Positions 8,539 through 17,739 are shown, counted from the first letter of the stretch. The stretch: DNA of 64,000 nt from JABCPO02 sp052174015 (GCA_052174015.1 JBQMXM010000002.1:39481-103480), one strand, 5' to 3'. The notes: a model not told the origin generated them from the letters alone. A program made the numbers and translations.

Positions 8539-8865
8539 TTATTTTTTTGTGTTTTCATCTTTTAATTTTGCATTACATTTTTTACAAACACGAACCTTAG
8601 TTCCTTTTACTATTTCATATCCAATTCTTGTAGCTTTTCCACATTTTGGACACACTACCATTGCTTTTGAAGCATTGATTGGAAATTCTTTTTCTATTAT
8701 CCCACCTTCTGCACCTTGGCTTCTAGGTTTTACGTGTTTTTTTCTAACATTAATACCTTTGATTAGTATTTTAGAAGTTTTTGGAAAAACTTTTAATACT
8801 TCACCTGTTTTGTTAGATTCTACACCTGATAATATTTTTACAGTATCTCCTTTTTTTATTTTCAT
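8539..8865 (-). CDS. rplX: 50S ribosomal protein L24 with C-terminal zinc-ribbon cysteines
   Basis: L24 starts assembly of the large subunit. The 108-residue protein has the KOW motif KKGDTVKILSGVESNKTGEV at its N-terminus. Its C-terminal part has two cysteine pairs (CPKCGKATR and CKKCNAK), a zinc-ribbon-like arrangement seen in many L24 proteins. Confidence 0.97.
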   Translation of the reverse strand: MKIKKGDTVKILSGVESNKTGEVLKVFPKTSKILIKGINVRKKHVKPRSQGAEGGIIEKEFPINASKAMVVCPKCGKATRIGYEIVKGTKVRVCKKCNAKLKDENTKK

Positions 8866-8893
8866 TTTTCACCTCTTTTTTTTGAAATTCATA

Positions 8894-9262
8894 TTATAGT
8901 ACTTCTGGTGCTAATGATAAAATCTTTGTATAATTATTATCTCTTAGCTCTCTTGCTACTGGTCCAAATATACGAGTTCCTCTAGGATTTCCGTCTTCTT
9001 TTATAATTACTGCTGCATTTTCATCAAATTTAAGGTAAGAACCATCTGCTCTTCTAACACCTTTTTTACTTCTAACTACTACTGCTTTTACAACGTCTCC
9101 TTTTTTTACAACTCCACCTGGTATAGCACTTTTAACAGAAGCTACTATTACATCACCGATATTTGCATATCTTCTATATGATCCACCAACACATCTTATA
9201 CAAAGTAGTTCTCTTGCACCTGTGTTGTCTGCAACTTTTAATCTGCTTTCTTGTTGAACCAT
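8894..9262 (-). CDS. rplN: 50S ribosomal protein L14
   Basis: L14 lies at the subunit interface. The 122-residue protein begins MVQQESRLKVADNTGARELL and ends FGPVARELRDNNYTKILSLA, both strongly conserved. The AGGAGG ribosome binding site lies in the 30-nt gap after rpsQ. Confidence 0.98.
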   Translation of the reverse strand: MVQQESRLKVADNTGARELLCIRCVGGSYRRYANIGDVIVASVKSAIPGGVVKKGDVVKAVVVRSKKGVRRADGSYLKFDENAAVIIKEDGNPRGTRIFGPVARELRDNNYTKILSLAPEVL

Positions 9263-9292
9263 TTTAGTCCTCCTTTTGCTTTTAGTTATCTA

Positions 9293-9550
9293 TTAGATTT
9301 TTGCCTTTTCTATTATTTCAACTACTCTCCATCTTTTATCTTTAGAAAGTGGTCTAGTTTCCATTACTTTTACTTTATCTCCAATGTTGCATTCGTTGTT
9401 TTCATCATGTGCTTTTAATTTATATGTTCTTTTAATAAATTTACCATATAATTTATGTTTTACACTTGTTTCAACTGCAACTACAACTGTTTTATCCATT
9501 TTATTAGATATTACTTTTCCAGCCATTGTTCTGCGAAGTTTTCTTTCCAT
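9293..9550 (-). CDS. rpsQ: 30S ribosomal protein S17
   Basis: An 85-residue OB-fold protein that binds the 5' domain of 16S rRNA. The signature GKVISNKMDKTVVVAVE and the ETRPLSKDKRWRVVEI end are intact. It follows rpmC by 54 nt. Confidence 0.97.
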   Translation of the reverse strand: MERKLRRTMAGKVISNKMDKTVVVAVETSVKHKLYGKFIKRTYKLKAHDENNECNIGDKVKVMETRPLSKDKRWRVVEIIEKAKI

Positions 9551-9604
9551 TAACAGGATCTCCTTTCTTCAATTTATTAAATATTATTAATAATTTAGTA
9601 AGTA

Positions 9605-9802
9605 TTATTTTTCTAATAATTCTCTTTGTCTTAAAATTGTTTTTACTCTTGCGATGTCTTTTTTAACCTCTTTTATTTTCTTTGGATTTTCTAATCCATT
9701 TGTTGCTAAACTAAAATTTAATTTAAATAATTGTTTTTTTAATTCTAAAACTTCTTTTTCTAATTCTGGTGTTGACATCTCTCTTATATTATTTATTTTC
9801 AT
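9605..9802 (-). CDS. rpmC: 50S ribosomal protein L29
   Basis: L29 lies next to the nascent-peptide exit. I choose the ATG at 9802 (MKINNIREMSTPELEKEV, 65 residues), because it has the family's usual length and lies six to eight nt after an AGGTGG sequence. It overlaps the end of rplP by 14 nt, so coupling is likely. A GTG four codons upstream is the alternative start. Confidence 0.93.
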   Translation of the reverse strand: MKINNIREMSTPELEKEVLELKKQLFKLNFSLATNGLENPKKIKEVKKDIARVKTILRQRELLEK

Positions 9803-10235
9803 TTGCTTCACCACCTATTCCTGTTAAGTCACGCTTAACGATTTTAGTTTTTACTGGTAATTTATATGAAGCTAGTTCTAACGCTCTTCTTGCGATTGGT
9901 TCTTGCACACCTGACATTTCAAATAATACTCTTCCAGGTTTAATTGGTGCTACCCAGCATTCAACTGCTCCTTTACCTTTACCCATACGAGTTTCTGCAG
10001 GTTTTTTAGTGATTGGTTTATCTGGAAAGATTTTAATCCAAACTTTACCACCTCTCTTAACATGTCTTGTCATTGCAATACGTGCTGCTTCAATTTGGTT
10101 TGAGGTAATCATTCCTGCTTCTAGTGCTTGTATACCTATTTCTCCATAAGTTACTTTATTTCCTCTAGTTGCTTTACCTCTATTTCTACCTTTTTGAACT
10201 TTTCTAAATTTAGTTCTTTTTGGCATTAATGGCAT
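9789..10235 (-). CDS. rplP: 50S ribosomal protein L16
   Basis: L16 lies near the A-site tRNA and the peptidyl transferase centre. The 148-residue protein contains MPKRTKFRKVQKGRNRGKA and the GGKVWIKIFPDKPITKKPAE core. The ATG at 10235 lies nine nt after AGGAGG, inside the end of rpsC (26-nt overlap). An ATG three codons in is an alternative that matches the usual MPKR start. Confidence 0.96.
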   Translation of the reverse strand: MPLMPKRTKFRKVQKGRNRGKATRGNKVTYGEIGIQALEAGMITSNQIEAARIAMTRHVKRGGKVWIKIFPDKPITKKPAETRMGKGKGAVECWVAPIKPGRVLFEMSGVQEPIARRALELASYKLPVKTKIVKRDLTGIGGEANENK

Positions 10236-10980
10236 TTTCAGATACCTCCTTTTCTCCTTTATTTACTCTTTTTTTAAATTCTTTTTTATTTCTTTTATTT
10301 GAATTTAATTTTTGTCTTCTTTCAGTATTCCCATATAATCTTTCTTTTTTATTTCCTAAAATTTCTCCATGATATATGAAAACTTTGATTCCTATTTTTC
10401 CATAGATTGTGTCTGCTTCTGCAAATCCATAATCTATATCTGCTCTTATTGTTTGTAGTGGAACTGTTCCTTCACTGTAAAATACAGTTCTAGCCATTTC
10501 TGCTCCATCTAATCTTCCAGATACAATAACTTTAATTCCTTTTGCACCTGCTTTTCTTGATCTTTCAATTGCTTGGTTAAGTGCTCTTTTAAATTTTGAT
10601 CTTCTTTCTAATTGTAATGCTATATTTTCAGCTACAACTTGTGAATTTAAATCCATTTTTTTGATTTCTATAACACTAATTGAAACATCTTTGTTTATTT
10701 GTTTTTTTAATTTTTTCTTAGTTTCTTCTAATTGAGTTCCATTTTTTCCTATTATTAATCCTGGTTTTGCTGCATGAAGAATAACTTTTATATCATTTGT
10801 TGTTCTTTCAATTATAATATCAGAAACTCTTGCTTGATATAATTCTTTTTTTAAGATTTTACGTATTTTATTATCTTCTACTAAATTTTTAGCAAAATCT
10901 CTTTTATTTGCATACCATTTAGAATTCCAATCTCTAATTATACCAACTCTTAAACCATTTGGATGAACTTTTTGTCCCAT
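10210..10980 (-). CDS. rpsC: 30S ribosomal protein S3 (long basic tail)
   Basis: S3 lines the mRNA entry channel. The protein has the start MGQKVHPNGLRVGIIRDWNS, a KH domain (GLIIGKNGTQLEETKKKLKK) and the S3 C-terminal domain (GAKGIKVIVSGRLDGAEMAR). At 256 residues it is longer than the common ~215-230 form, because of a lysine-rich tail after about residue 215. The tail overlaps the rplP start. Confidence 0.97.
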   Translation of the reverse strand: MGQKVHPNGLRVGIIRDWNSKWYANKRDFAKNLVEDNKIRKILKKELYQARVSDIIIERTTNDIKVILHAAKPGLIIGKNGTQLEETKKKLKKQINKDVSISVIEIKKMDLNSQVVAENIALQLERRSKFKRALNQAIERSRKAGAKGIKVIVSGRLDGAEMARTVFYSEGTVPLQTIRADIDYGFAEADTIYGKIGIKVFIYHGEILGNKKERLYGNTERRQKLNSNKRNKKEFKKRVNKGEKEVSENAINAKKN

Positions 10981-10992
10981 TGTTACTCCCTT

Positions 10993-11361
10993 CTAACCTC
11001 TTTCTTTTAATACTATAGTTATATGACTTGTTCTTTTTAATATACCTGCAGCTCTACCTTGTGCTCTTGGTCTAACTCTTTTCATAGTAGGACCTTCATT
11101 GGCATATATTTTAGCAATATATAACTTTTCTTTTTTCATTTTGTGATTATTTTCTGCATTTGCTATTGCTGAATTAAGTAGTTTTATTAATATTTTTGAA
11201 GCTGCTTTTGGTGCAAATTCTAAAATATTTAATGCTTGTTCTACATCTTTATTTCTAATTAAGTCGGCAACTATTTTAACTTTACGATTAGATATTCTAA
11301 CGTTTCTTAAGTGTGCAACTGCTTGTAATTCTGTTTTTTCTATAGTTTTTGCCTTACTCAC
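10993..11361 (-). CDS. rplV: 50S ribosomal protein L22
   Basis: L22 has a beta-hairpin that lines the exit tunnel. The 122-residue protein has the core RNVRISNRKVKIVADLIRNK and the hairpin region GPTMKRVRPRAQGRAAGILK. It lies 12 nt upstream of rpsC. Confidence 0.98.
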   Translation of the reverse strand: MSKAKTIEKTELQAVAHLRNVRISNRKVKIVADLIRNKDVEQALNILEFAPKAASKILIKLLNSAIANAENNHKMKKEKLYIAKIYANEGPTMKRVRPRAQGRAAGILKRTSHITIVLKERG

Positions 11362-11415
11362 TTGCTCCTCCTTATTTATTTTTAAATAATTTGATATCTT
11401 TAAATATTATTTTGA

Positions 11416-11697
11416 TTATTTTTTCTTTCCTAATTTTTTATCTCCGGCATGTCCTTTGAATGTTCTTGTAGGAGCAAATTCTCCTAATTTATGTCCAATC
11501 ATTTCTTCTGATACATATACTGGTATATGTTTTCTTCCATCATGAACTCCGATTGTATGCCCTACCATATCTGGATAGATAGTAGAAGATCTTGACCAAG
11601 TTTTTAAAACTTCTTTTTTATTTTCTTCATTTAGTTTTAAAACTCTCTTCATTAATTCAGGTGCAACAAAAGGTTTTTTCTTACTTGATTTTGACAT
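11416..11697 (-). CDS. rpsS: 30S ribosomal protein S19
   Basis: S19 forms a complex with S13 in the head. The 93-residue protein has WSRSSTIYPDMVGHTIGVHD and the end KLGEFAPTRTFKGHAG. It follows rplB. Confidence 0.98.
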   Translation of the reverse strand: MSKSSKKKPFVAPELMKRVLKLNEENKKEVLKTWSRSSTIYPDMVGHTIGVHDGRKHIPVYVSEEMIGHKLGEFAPTRTFKGHAGDKKLGKKK

Positions 11698-11750
11698 TCT
11701 TTCCTCCTTGTTTATTTTTGTTAATTAATCATCTAATTATAATTTTATAA

Positions 11751-12581
11751 TTATTTTTTTCTTCTACTTGTAATATATTTATTTGATGCTTTATGTTTAT
11801 CTCTTGTTTTATATCCTAAAGCTGGTTTACCCCAAGGTGTAACTGGTCCTGGTCTTCCGATAGGTGCTTTACCATTACCTCCTCCGTGTGGGTGGTCTAC
11901 AGGGTTCATTACAGAACCTCTAACTGTTGGTCTGATTCCCATATGTCTTTTTCTTCCTGCTTTACCTATTTTAACATTTTCGTGATCAGTATTACCTAAT
12001 CTTCCGATTGTAGCTCTACATACTGCAAGTACTAATCTTCTTTCTCCTGATGGTAATTTAATATGTGCATATTTTCCTTCTTTAGCCATAAGTTGAGCAG
12101 AATTTCCTGCTGCTTTTGCCATTTTTCCACCTTGTCCTGGATTTAATTCAATATTATGAATTAATGTACCTACAGGTATATCTGAAATTGGCATACAATT
12201 TCCTATTTTAATATCTTTATTATTACCAGATACTACTTTATCTCCATCTGTTAATCCTTTTGGTGCTAAGATATAAGCACGTGTTCCATCTGTATATTCT
12301 ATTAATGCTATATTTGCAGTTCTATTTGGATCATATTCTATACCAATTACTACTGCTTCCATATCATCTTTTCTTCTTTTAAAATCTATTATTCTATATT
12401 TTTGTCTATTTCCACCACCTCTATGACGAACTGTTATTCTACCATATGAGTTTCTTCCTGAATGTTTTGATTTTTTAGCTAATAATCTTTTTTCAGGTGT
12501 CTTTTTTGTAATTTCAGAAAAATCTAATGTAGTCATTTTTCTTCTTGATGGTGTTGTTGCTTTATATTTTTTAATTCCCAT
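11751..12581 (-). CDS. rplB: 50S ribosomal protein L2
   Basis: L2 is needed for subunit joining and peptidyl transfer. The 276-residue protein has the expected RHRGGGNRQKYRIIDFKR motif, and the C-terminal MNPVDHPHGGGNGKAPIGRP containing the conserved His next to the catalytic centre. Normal length. Confidence 0.98.
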   Translation of the reverse strand: MGIKKYKATTPSRRKMTTLDFSEITKKTPEKRLLAKKSKHSGRNSYGRITVRHRGGGNRQKYRIIDFKRRKDDMEAVVIGIEYDPNRTANIALIEYTDGTRAYILAPKGLTDGDKVVSGNNKDIKIGNCMPISDIPVGTLIHNIELNPGQGGKMAKAAGNSAQLMAKEGKYAHIKLPSGERRLVLAVCRATIGRLGNTDHENVKIGKAGRKRHMGIRPTVRGSVMNPVDHPHGGGNGKAPIGRPGPVTPWGKPALGYKTRDKHKASNKYITSRRKK

Positions 12582-12665
12582 TTTTTCCTCACCTTTTCTT
12601 TTATTTTCCTAGTTTATTCTAGCTACTTGTATATTTCTTATATATTATTTAATAAGCGTTATATA

Positions 12666-13013
12666 CTATGCTCCTAAAAGTCCTTCTATTTCAGTATTAT
12701 ATTTTTTAAGAGTTTTCTTTGTTTTTCCACCTTTTTGTTTGAATTCTACTTCTTGTGGATTTAAATCTATAGTTATTATTGCTTTTTTGAATTTTGAAGT
12801 TTTCCCTTTAATTCCTCTAGTTCTTTTAGTTTTTCCATCATAATTTAATGTATTAACTTTTAAAACTTTTACATTAAAGATTTCTTCTATTGCTTTAGCA
12901 ATTTGAACTTTAGTCGCTTTTGTATTTACTTTGAAAGTATACTTTCCTTCTTGAAGGTCTTTTGTACTTTTTTCAGTTATTATTGGTTTTAAAATTATTT
13001 CTTCTGCTAACAT
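12666..13013 (-). CDS. rplW: 50S ribosomal protein L23
   Basis: L23 forms the docking site for trigger factor and the signal recognition particle at the exit tunnel. The 115-residue protein has IILKPIITEKSTKDLQEGKY and NVKVLKVNTLNYDGKTKRT. Its start shares one base with the rplD stop, so translation is probably coupled. Confidence 0.97.
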   Translation of the reverse strand: MLAEEIILKPIITEKSTKDLQEGKYTFKVNTKATKVQIAKAIEEIFNVKVLKVNTLNYDGKTKRTRGIKGKTSKFKKAIITIDLNPQEVEFKQKGGKTKKTLKKYNTEIEGLLGA

Positions 13014-13636
13014 TATACATATACCTCCTCAATTTTTTTGATTGTATCAACTGTAACTACTAATGTATTACAATTTAATACTTCATAAGTATTTGTGATT
13101 CCCATATATGATACAAAAGTTTTTTCTAAGTTTCTTCCTGCTCTAAAAATTGTTTCATTTTGTTCTGGAAGTAATACTAATGTTTTTCCTTCTGCTTTAA
13201 TATTTGTTAATACTTCTTTCATATTTTTTGTTTTTGCTTCTTTTAAATCTAATTTATCTACAACTATTAACTTACCTTCTGCAAGTTTTGAAGATAATAC
13301 CATTTTAAAAGCATTTTGTTTTTCTTTTTTATTTATTCTATATTTATATGATCTTGGTTTAGGTCCTAATGCTATTCCACCTTTAATCCAAATAGGCGAT
13401 CTCATACTTCCATGTCTTGCACGTCCTGTACCTTTTTGTTTCCAAGGTTTCTTACCTCCACCCCTAACTTCTGATCTAGTTTTTGTACTTTGTGTTCCTT
13501 GTCTTTGATTAGCTAAATAGTTAACAATTACTGTATGTACTAATACTTCGTTTAATTCAACTGCAAATATACTATCTGCTAAATCTAAAGTACTTACTTT
13601 TTTTCCTTTAATGTCTACTACATCTATACTAGGCAT
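13013..13636 (-). CDS. rplD: 50S ribosomal protein L4
   Basis: L4 lines the exit tunnel; in enteric bacteria it also represses the S10 operon. The 207-residue protein contains the tunnel loop (TRSEVRGGGKKPWKQKGTGR, then ARHGSMRSPIWIKGG). A TTTTTCCTCC (GGAGGAAAAA on the minus strand) ribosome binding site lies directly upstream. Confidence 0.98.
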   Translation of the reverse strand: MPSIDVVDIKGKKVSTLDLADSIFAVELNEVLVHTVIVNYLANQRQGTQSTKTRSEVRGGGKKPWKQKGTGRARHGSMRSPIWIKGGIALGPKPRSYKYRINKKEKQNAFKMVLSSKLAEGKLIVVDKLDLKEAKTKNMKEVLTNIKAEGKTLVLLPEQNETIFRAGRNLEKTFVSYMGITNTYEVLNCNTLVVTVDTIKKIEEVYV

Positions 13637-13660
13637 GTTTTTCCTCCTTATTTATTTCTA

Positions 13661-14278
13661 TTATCCTTTTATTTTTAATATTGTTCCTTTAGGTCCAGGT
13701 ACACTACCTTTTACTAAAATTACATTTTTATCAGTATCTACTTTAACTACCTTTAAATTTTCTACAGTAACAGTAACATGTCCCATATGTCCAGGTAATT
13801 TTTTACCTTTTACAACTCTTGCTGGTGTTGCACATGCTCCCATTGAACCTGGTCTTCTGTGATATCTTGAACCGTGTGACATTGGCCCTCTAGCTTGTCC
13901 GTGTCTTTTAATAGCTCCTTGGAATCCTTTTCCTTTTGTAATTCCTTGAACATCTACGATATCCCCTACTTCAAATACATCTGCATTTAATACTTGTCCT
14001 ACTTTGTATTCATTTGAATTTTCTAATCTAAATTCTCTTAAGTATTTTGCATATTCTAATTTATATTTATTAAAGTGTCCCATTTTAGGTTTTGTTAAAT
14101 GTTTTTCTTTAACTTCTCCATATCCTAATTGAACTGCTTCATATCCGTCTAATTCATTTGTTTTTACTTGTACAACTCTATTATTTGCAACTTCAATAAC
14201 TGTTACTGGAATAGTTACTCCGTTTTCATCAAATATTTGTGTCATACCAATCTTTTTCCCGATTAATCCTTTTTTCAT
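13661..14278 (-). CDS. rplC: 50S ribosomal protein L3
   Basis: L3 is an early assembly protein near the peptidyl transferase centre. The 205-residue protein begins MKKGLIGKKIGMTQIFDENG and has the GKGFQGAIKRHGQARGPMSH motif. A 245-nt AT-rich gap separates it from rpsJ. In that gap TTCATTCA near the rplC end can pair with TGAATGAA 120 nt upstream, but I cannot call a known element there. Confidence 0.98.
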   Translation of the reverse strand: MKKGLIGKKIGMTQIFDENGVTIPVTVIEVANNRVVQVKTNELDGYEAVQLGYGEVKEKHLTKPKMGHFNKYKLEYAKYLREFRLENSNEYKVGQVLNADVFEVGDIVDVQGITKGKGFQGAIKRHGQARGPMSHGSRYHRRPGSMGACATPARVVKGKKLPGHMGHVTVTVENLKVVKVDTDKNVILVKGSVPGPKGTILKIKG

Positions 14279-14523
14279 TATATTGTTTCCTCCTAACTAT
14301 TGGCTTAAATGAATGAAAACATCTAAGCTTGGTCGTTTTATATTATTTATAATTTATAACTTGTTATAATCTATTGTTTCTATTGTTACATTTTAATATT
14401 AAATATTTTAATACTATATAATATATTACTATATATAATAGAAGATAAAATTCATTCAATATTAATTATGTTATTTATCATTTGTTTTATAAACTGTTAT
14501 TAAACACTATATATTAAAGTATA

Positions 14524-14847
14524 TTAAAGTTTAATTTCTATTTCTACACCTGCTGGCATATCTAATTTTTCTAAACTGTTTATTGTTGTTTGAGTTGGAT
14601 ATAATATATCTATAACTCTTTTATGTGTTCTAATTTCAAATTGTTCTCTTGAATCTTTGTGTTTATGTGGAGAACGAATTACAGTTATAACTTCTCTACG
14701 TGTTGGAAGTGGAATAGGACCTGAAACTTGTGCTCCTGTTTTTTTAGCTGTTTCTACTATTCTTTCAGCAGACTGATCTAAAATAACATTGTCATAAGCT
14801 TTTAATCTAATTCTTACTCTTTTACTTCCTTTATTATTTGTTGCCAT
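14524..14847 (-). CDS. rpsJ: 30S ribosomal protein S10
   Basis: S10 is the first gene of the operon and also a partner of NusB in antitermination. The 107-residue protein has RVRIRLKAYDNVILDQSAER and the GPIPLPTRREVITVIRSPHK motif. AAGGAGGAAAC lies before the ATG. The structured leader and promoter upstream are annotated separately. Confidence 0.98.
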   Translation of the reverse strand: MATNNKGSKRVRIRLKAYDNVILDQSAERIVETAKKTGAQVSGPIPLPTRREVITVIRSPHKHKDSREQFEIRTHKRVIDILYPTQTTINSLEKLDMPAGVEIEIKL

Positions 14848-15021
14848 GTTTCCTCCTTAAATATTTTTTGTCTAGCAACGTATGTACTCGGGTGTTCTAT
14901 TATTAGTTTTTAAAAATAAGCTAACAATAGCTTTTACATATTCGCTATGGTCTATGCCACAACTTCTCCATAAGAGTTCCCTACATCTAGGTGTAGCCAC
15001 ATCTTACTTCATCGCTTGACT
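14848..15021 (-). promoter_or_regulatory. Structured leader of the S10-spc-alpha operon
   Basis: About 170 nt separate the mapped promoter from rpsJ. The stretch 14900-15015 is richer in G and C than other noncoding sequence here. It holds several short hairpin arms: CTACA/TGTAG around 14981-14996, CATAG/CTATG around 14946-14957, and GCTA/TAGC around 14920-14931. Ribosomal operon leaders of this size commonly bind one of their own products. I cannot assign a named family, and there is no obvious U-run before rpsJ. Confidence 0.55.
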
Positions 15022-15027
15022 TAAATA

Positions 15028-15056
15028 AGTATACCATGCTTTAATATATGTGTCAA
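15028..15056 (-). promoter_or_regulatory. Sigma-A promoter of the ribosomal protein operon
   Basis: On the minus strand TTGACA (15051-15056), a 17-nt spacer and TATACT (15028-15033) form a near-consensus vegetative promoter. Transcription would start near 15021. Confidence 0.85.
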
Positions 15057-15179
15057 TATAAAAAGCAAAAGAATTTTAAAACTTTTTAAAACTTTTTTTA
15101 GTTATTAATTTAGTTATTAAAATATAAATTCTTTTGCTCATATTTATTATATTTTTTATATATTTTTCATTATATTTTT

Positions 15180-15578
15180 TTATTGTAATTGCCTTGTTAA
15201 TATTTCATTATATTCTTGAACTGTTAATTCTAATTTTTTTTCATAATCATTATATTTCCTTTTAACTTCATTTTTAGCACTATCTACTTCATATATCTTA
15301 TTTAATTCTTTTTTTACATATTCTTCTTTAGTATCTTGTAAATCATCACCTTTTGCTTTTTGTTCTAATGTATATGCATAAATATAATATTGTATAGTTT
15401 CTTTTAATTCTTCTTTTTCTGCTGATTGAGATATATTATTTCCTTCTTGTATTAACTTTGTATTGTATGTATATGTTATAGTAATTGTTGCTAATATAAA
15501 TAGTATTACAATTGTTATTACAAGTGATATAAGTGTAACTCCTTTTTTATTTGTTTTTATTTTTTCATTTATTTTCAT
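15180..15578 (-). CDS. Prepilin-like (type II pseudopilin) membrane protein
   Basis: A 132-residue protein with a short basic leader followed by KKGVTLISLVITIVILFILA at about residues 11-30. This is the layout of a class III (prepilin) signal: G before the hydrophobic helix, although the usual Glu at position +5 is missing. The rest is a charged, helical domain with no cysteines. It is followed after 8 nt upstream by the SUMF1-like gene, so the two are probably co-expressed and surface-located. The cognate prepilin peptidase is not in the window. Confidence 0.65.
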   Translation of the reverse strand: MKINEKIKTNKKGVTLISLVITIVILFILATITITYTYNTKLIQEGNNISQSAEKEELKETIQYYIYAYTLEQKAKGDDLQDTKEEYVKKELNKIYEVDSAKNEVKRKYNDYEKKLELTVQEYNEILTRQLQ

Positions 15579-15586
15579 ATTTACCC

Positions 15587-16744
15587 CTATTTTTTATATA
15601 ATACTGTTCTAAATCCCCAATATTCACTTTTTTGATTATCTGGATGTACTGTTGCTTTTGACGGACTTTGTGGAATTGTTGCATTACCACCTCTTAATAC
15701 TCTCATATATTTAGGTACATTTTGTTCTTCATTTTCATTTCTGTTTCCTTGTTGTGTTTGTGTATGTATTTCAGTTGTCCATTCTTTAACATTACCTTTA
15801 ATATCTGCAATACCATTAAATATATCTGTAGAATCAGCTCCTGTTTTTCCTAATGCATTTGTTTGATTTGCATTTTCTTGCGATACTTTTCTCTTATTTG
15901 TTGTATCTATCCAATTTAACATTGTAAACCATCCATAACTTGTCATTATAGAAGTCTCCATATCAGTATATTTTAATAATTTTGCTGTATTTACTGCTAC
16001 ATTTTGTGCATCATTATATGAAATATTAACCCATGGATATACTCCTTTTTTAGATGAGGCTACAAAATATTTTTTTCCATCTAATTCTGCAAGACCTTGT
16101 GAACTTTCATATCTTGAAACATAAAACCCTTTATATCTTCCAACACTATTTGTTAATGTATTTGATGATTGATTTGTATCTGAAAACTTATTATCATTTG
16201 TTGGATTTCCATACATTTGTCCATTTTCTACAGGTATCCATACATATTGATTTCCATTTTTATCTTCAATTACAAATCCTGTTTCTATTTTAGTATTTTC
16301 TACATGCTTAAATCCTACAGGAATATATGGTTCATTTGCTTTTGCAACTTTTATATTATTTACTTCTATTGTTTTTTCTGCATATTTTCCATTTTTTCCA
16401 TATGTAGCAAACTTATATTTATCATTTACATTTACTTGATATGTTACTTGATTTCCATTTACCTTTGTTCCATTTGGTAATAATATATAGTTAATTCCTT
16501 CAGGGTCAGCTGTTTTAGCATTTACTGTTAAAACTACTTTTTCTACATTTGGACTTTCTGTATCTTTTGTTATTTCTAATACAGGCTCAGCTTTTTGCTC
16601 TGCATCTACTTGTACTTTTTCTTTGCTTTTACCTAAATTATTTACAATAACTGTCCCTAATATTATAAATATTATTAAAACTAATATTCCACTAACTATC
16701 ATTATTGTTTTTTTGTTTAAAAATTTCTTCTTTTTATAATACAT
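15587..16744 (-). CDS. Membrane-anchored SUMF1/FGE-fold protein
   Basis: A 385-residue protein with a basic N-terminus, one membrane helix at about residues 14-33 and an extracellular part. From about residue 140 it matches the formylglycine-generating-enzyme-like fold: NGNQYVWIPVENG, FYVSRYESSQ, YPWVNISYNDAQ, GNVKEWTTE and a C-terminal MRVLRGGN...WGFRTVLYKK. No cysteine pair like that of true FGE is present, so a binding or structural role (lectin-like fold) is more likely than sulfatase activation. It lies upstream of the pseudopilin gene. Confidence 0.75.
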   Translation of the reverse strand: MYYKKKKFLNKKTIMIVSGILVLIIFIILGTVIVNNLGKSKEKVQVDAEQKAEPVLEITKDTESPNVEKVVLTVNAKTADPEGINYILLPNGTKVNGNQVTYQVNVNDKYKFATYGKNGKYAEKTIEVNNIKVAKANEPYIPVGFKHVENTKIETGFVIEDKNGNQYVWIPVENGQMYGNPTNDNKFSDTNQSSNTLTNSVGRYKGFYVSRYESSQGLAELDGKKYFVASSKKGVYPWVNISYNDAQNVAVNTAKLLKYTDMETSIMTSYGWFTMLNWIDTTNKRKVSQENANQTNALGKTGADSTDIFNGIADIKGNVKEWTTEIHTQTQQGNRNENEEQNVPKYMRVLRGGNATIPQSPSKATVHPDNQKSEYWGFRTVLYKK

Positions 16745-16780
16745 TTCTTCTCCTTATATTCAATCTAAGAAAACTTATTA

Positions 16781-17506
16781 TTAAATTATCTGTTTAACTG
16801 TTTTAAAAACTATATCTACCATAACATCTAAATCTTGCTCTCGTTCTATACTTGTTAATGCTTCATCTGTATAATTTGCATCTACAACAGTAAGTATACA
16901 TGCTGCTTTCCTATTTAAGAATTCAGCTGTTTTAAATAGTGCAAAACTCTCCATTTCGCACCCTAACACATTATGTTTTTTAGGTATCCTATTATAATAT
17001 AATTTTTTATCTATTGTATATTTATCAAAACATTCACTACAAGCAATATTGCCTTTTTTTACAATACTATCATATTCTTTTTTACCTATTTCATATATTT
17101 TTTGCGTTAATTTATAATCAGGATATGATATATATGAACTTACCCCTGTTAAATTTTTAGCAAATTCACTTTCTGTATAACTACTTGCTACTACTAATAT
17201 ATCTCTTAATTTTAATATTTCTTGATTGCTTCCCATAGAACCAACTCTGATTATTATTTCAACATCATATTCATTATATAATTCATAAGAATATATTCCC
17301 ATACTTGGAATTCCCATTCCTGAGCCCATAACTGTTACTTCTTTTCCAACATATTCACCTGTATATGCAAGCATTCCTCTTACATCACTTACAAGTCTAG
17401 CATTTTGTAAATATTTTTTAGCTATCAATTCTGCTCTTTTAGGATCTCCAGGCATTATAACTATTTTAGCTATATCTTCTTTTTTAGCATTTATATGTAT
17501 TGACAT
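16781..17506 (-). CDS. deoD: Purine nucleoside phosphorylase, DeoD type
   Basis: Splits purine (deoxy)ribonucleosides with phosphate in nucleoside salvage. The 241-residue protein has the N-terminal MSIHINAKKEDIAKIVIMPG, the phosphate/nucleoside site GSGMGIPSMGIYSYEL and RVGSMGS, and CEMESFALF, which contacts the ribose. A start ATG preceded by GAAAGGATAAATG is suitable. It lies alone between the surface genes and nrdG. Confidence 0.93.
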   Translation of the reverse strand: MSIHINAKKEDIAKIVIMPGDPKRAELIAKKYLQNARLVSDVRGMLAYTGEYVGKEVTVMGSGMGIPSMGIYSYELYNEYDVEIIIRVGSMGSNQEILKLRDILVVASSYTESEFAKNLTGVSSYISYPDYKLTQKIYEIGKKEYDSIVKKGNIACSECFDKYTIDKKLYYNRIPKKHNVLGCEMESFALFKTAEFLNRKAACILTVVDANYTDEALTSIEREQDLDVMVDIVFKTVKQII

Positions 17507-17616
17507 ACATTTATCCTTTCACATATATTTTAATATATTTATATCATTATATACAAACATAAATAATTTTTAAACATCTTTTATATATTTTTATCATATT
17601 TGTAAAATATATATTA

Positions 17617-17650
17617 AAAGGTATATCAATTATTTAATTAATACACCTTT
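17617..17650 (-). terminator. Likely terminator of nrdDG
   Basis: On the minus strand AAAGGTGTATTAAT and ATTGATATACCTTTT form a long stem with one or two G-U pairs, about 90 nt past the nrdG stop, followed by TTTTAATATATATTTT. The U-run is imperfect. Confidence 0.5.
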
Positions 17651-17739
17651 ATCATTCTATTATTTATTGTTTATTATTTATTGTTATTTTAGATTATTAA
17701 TTTAATTACTAATAATTATACTTATACAGTTATATATAA

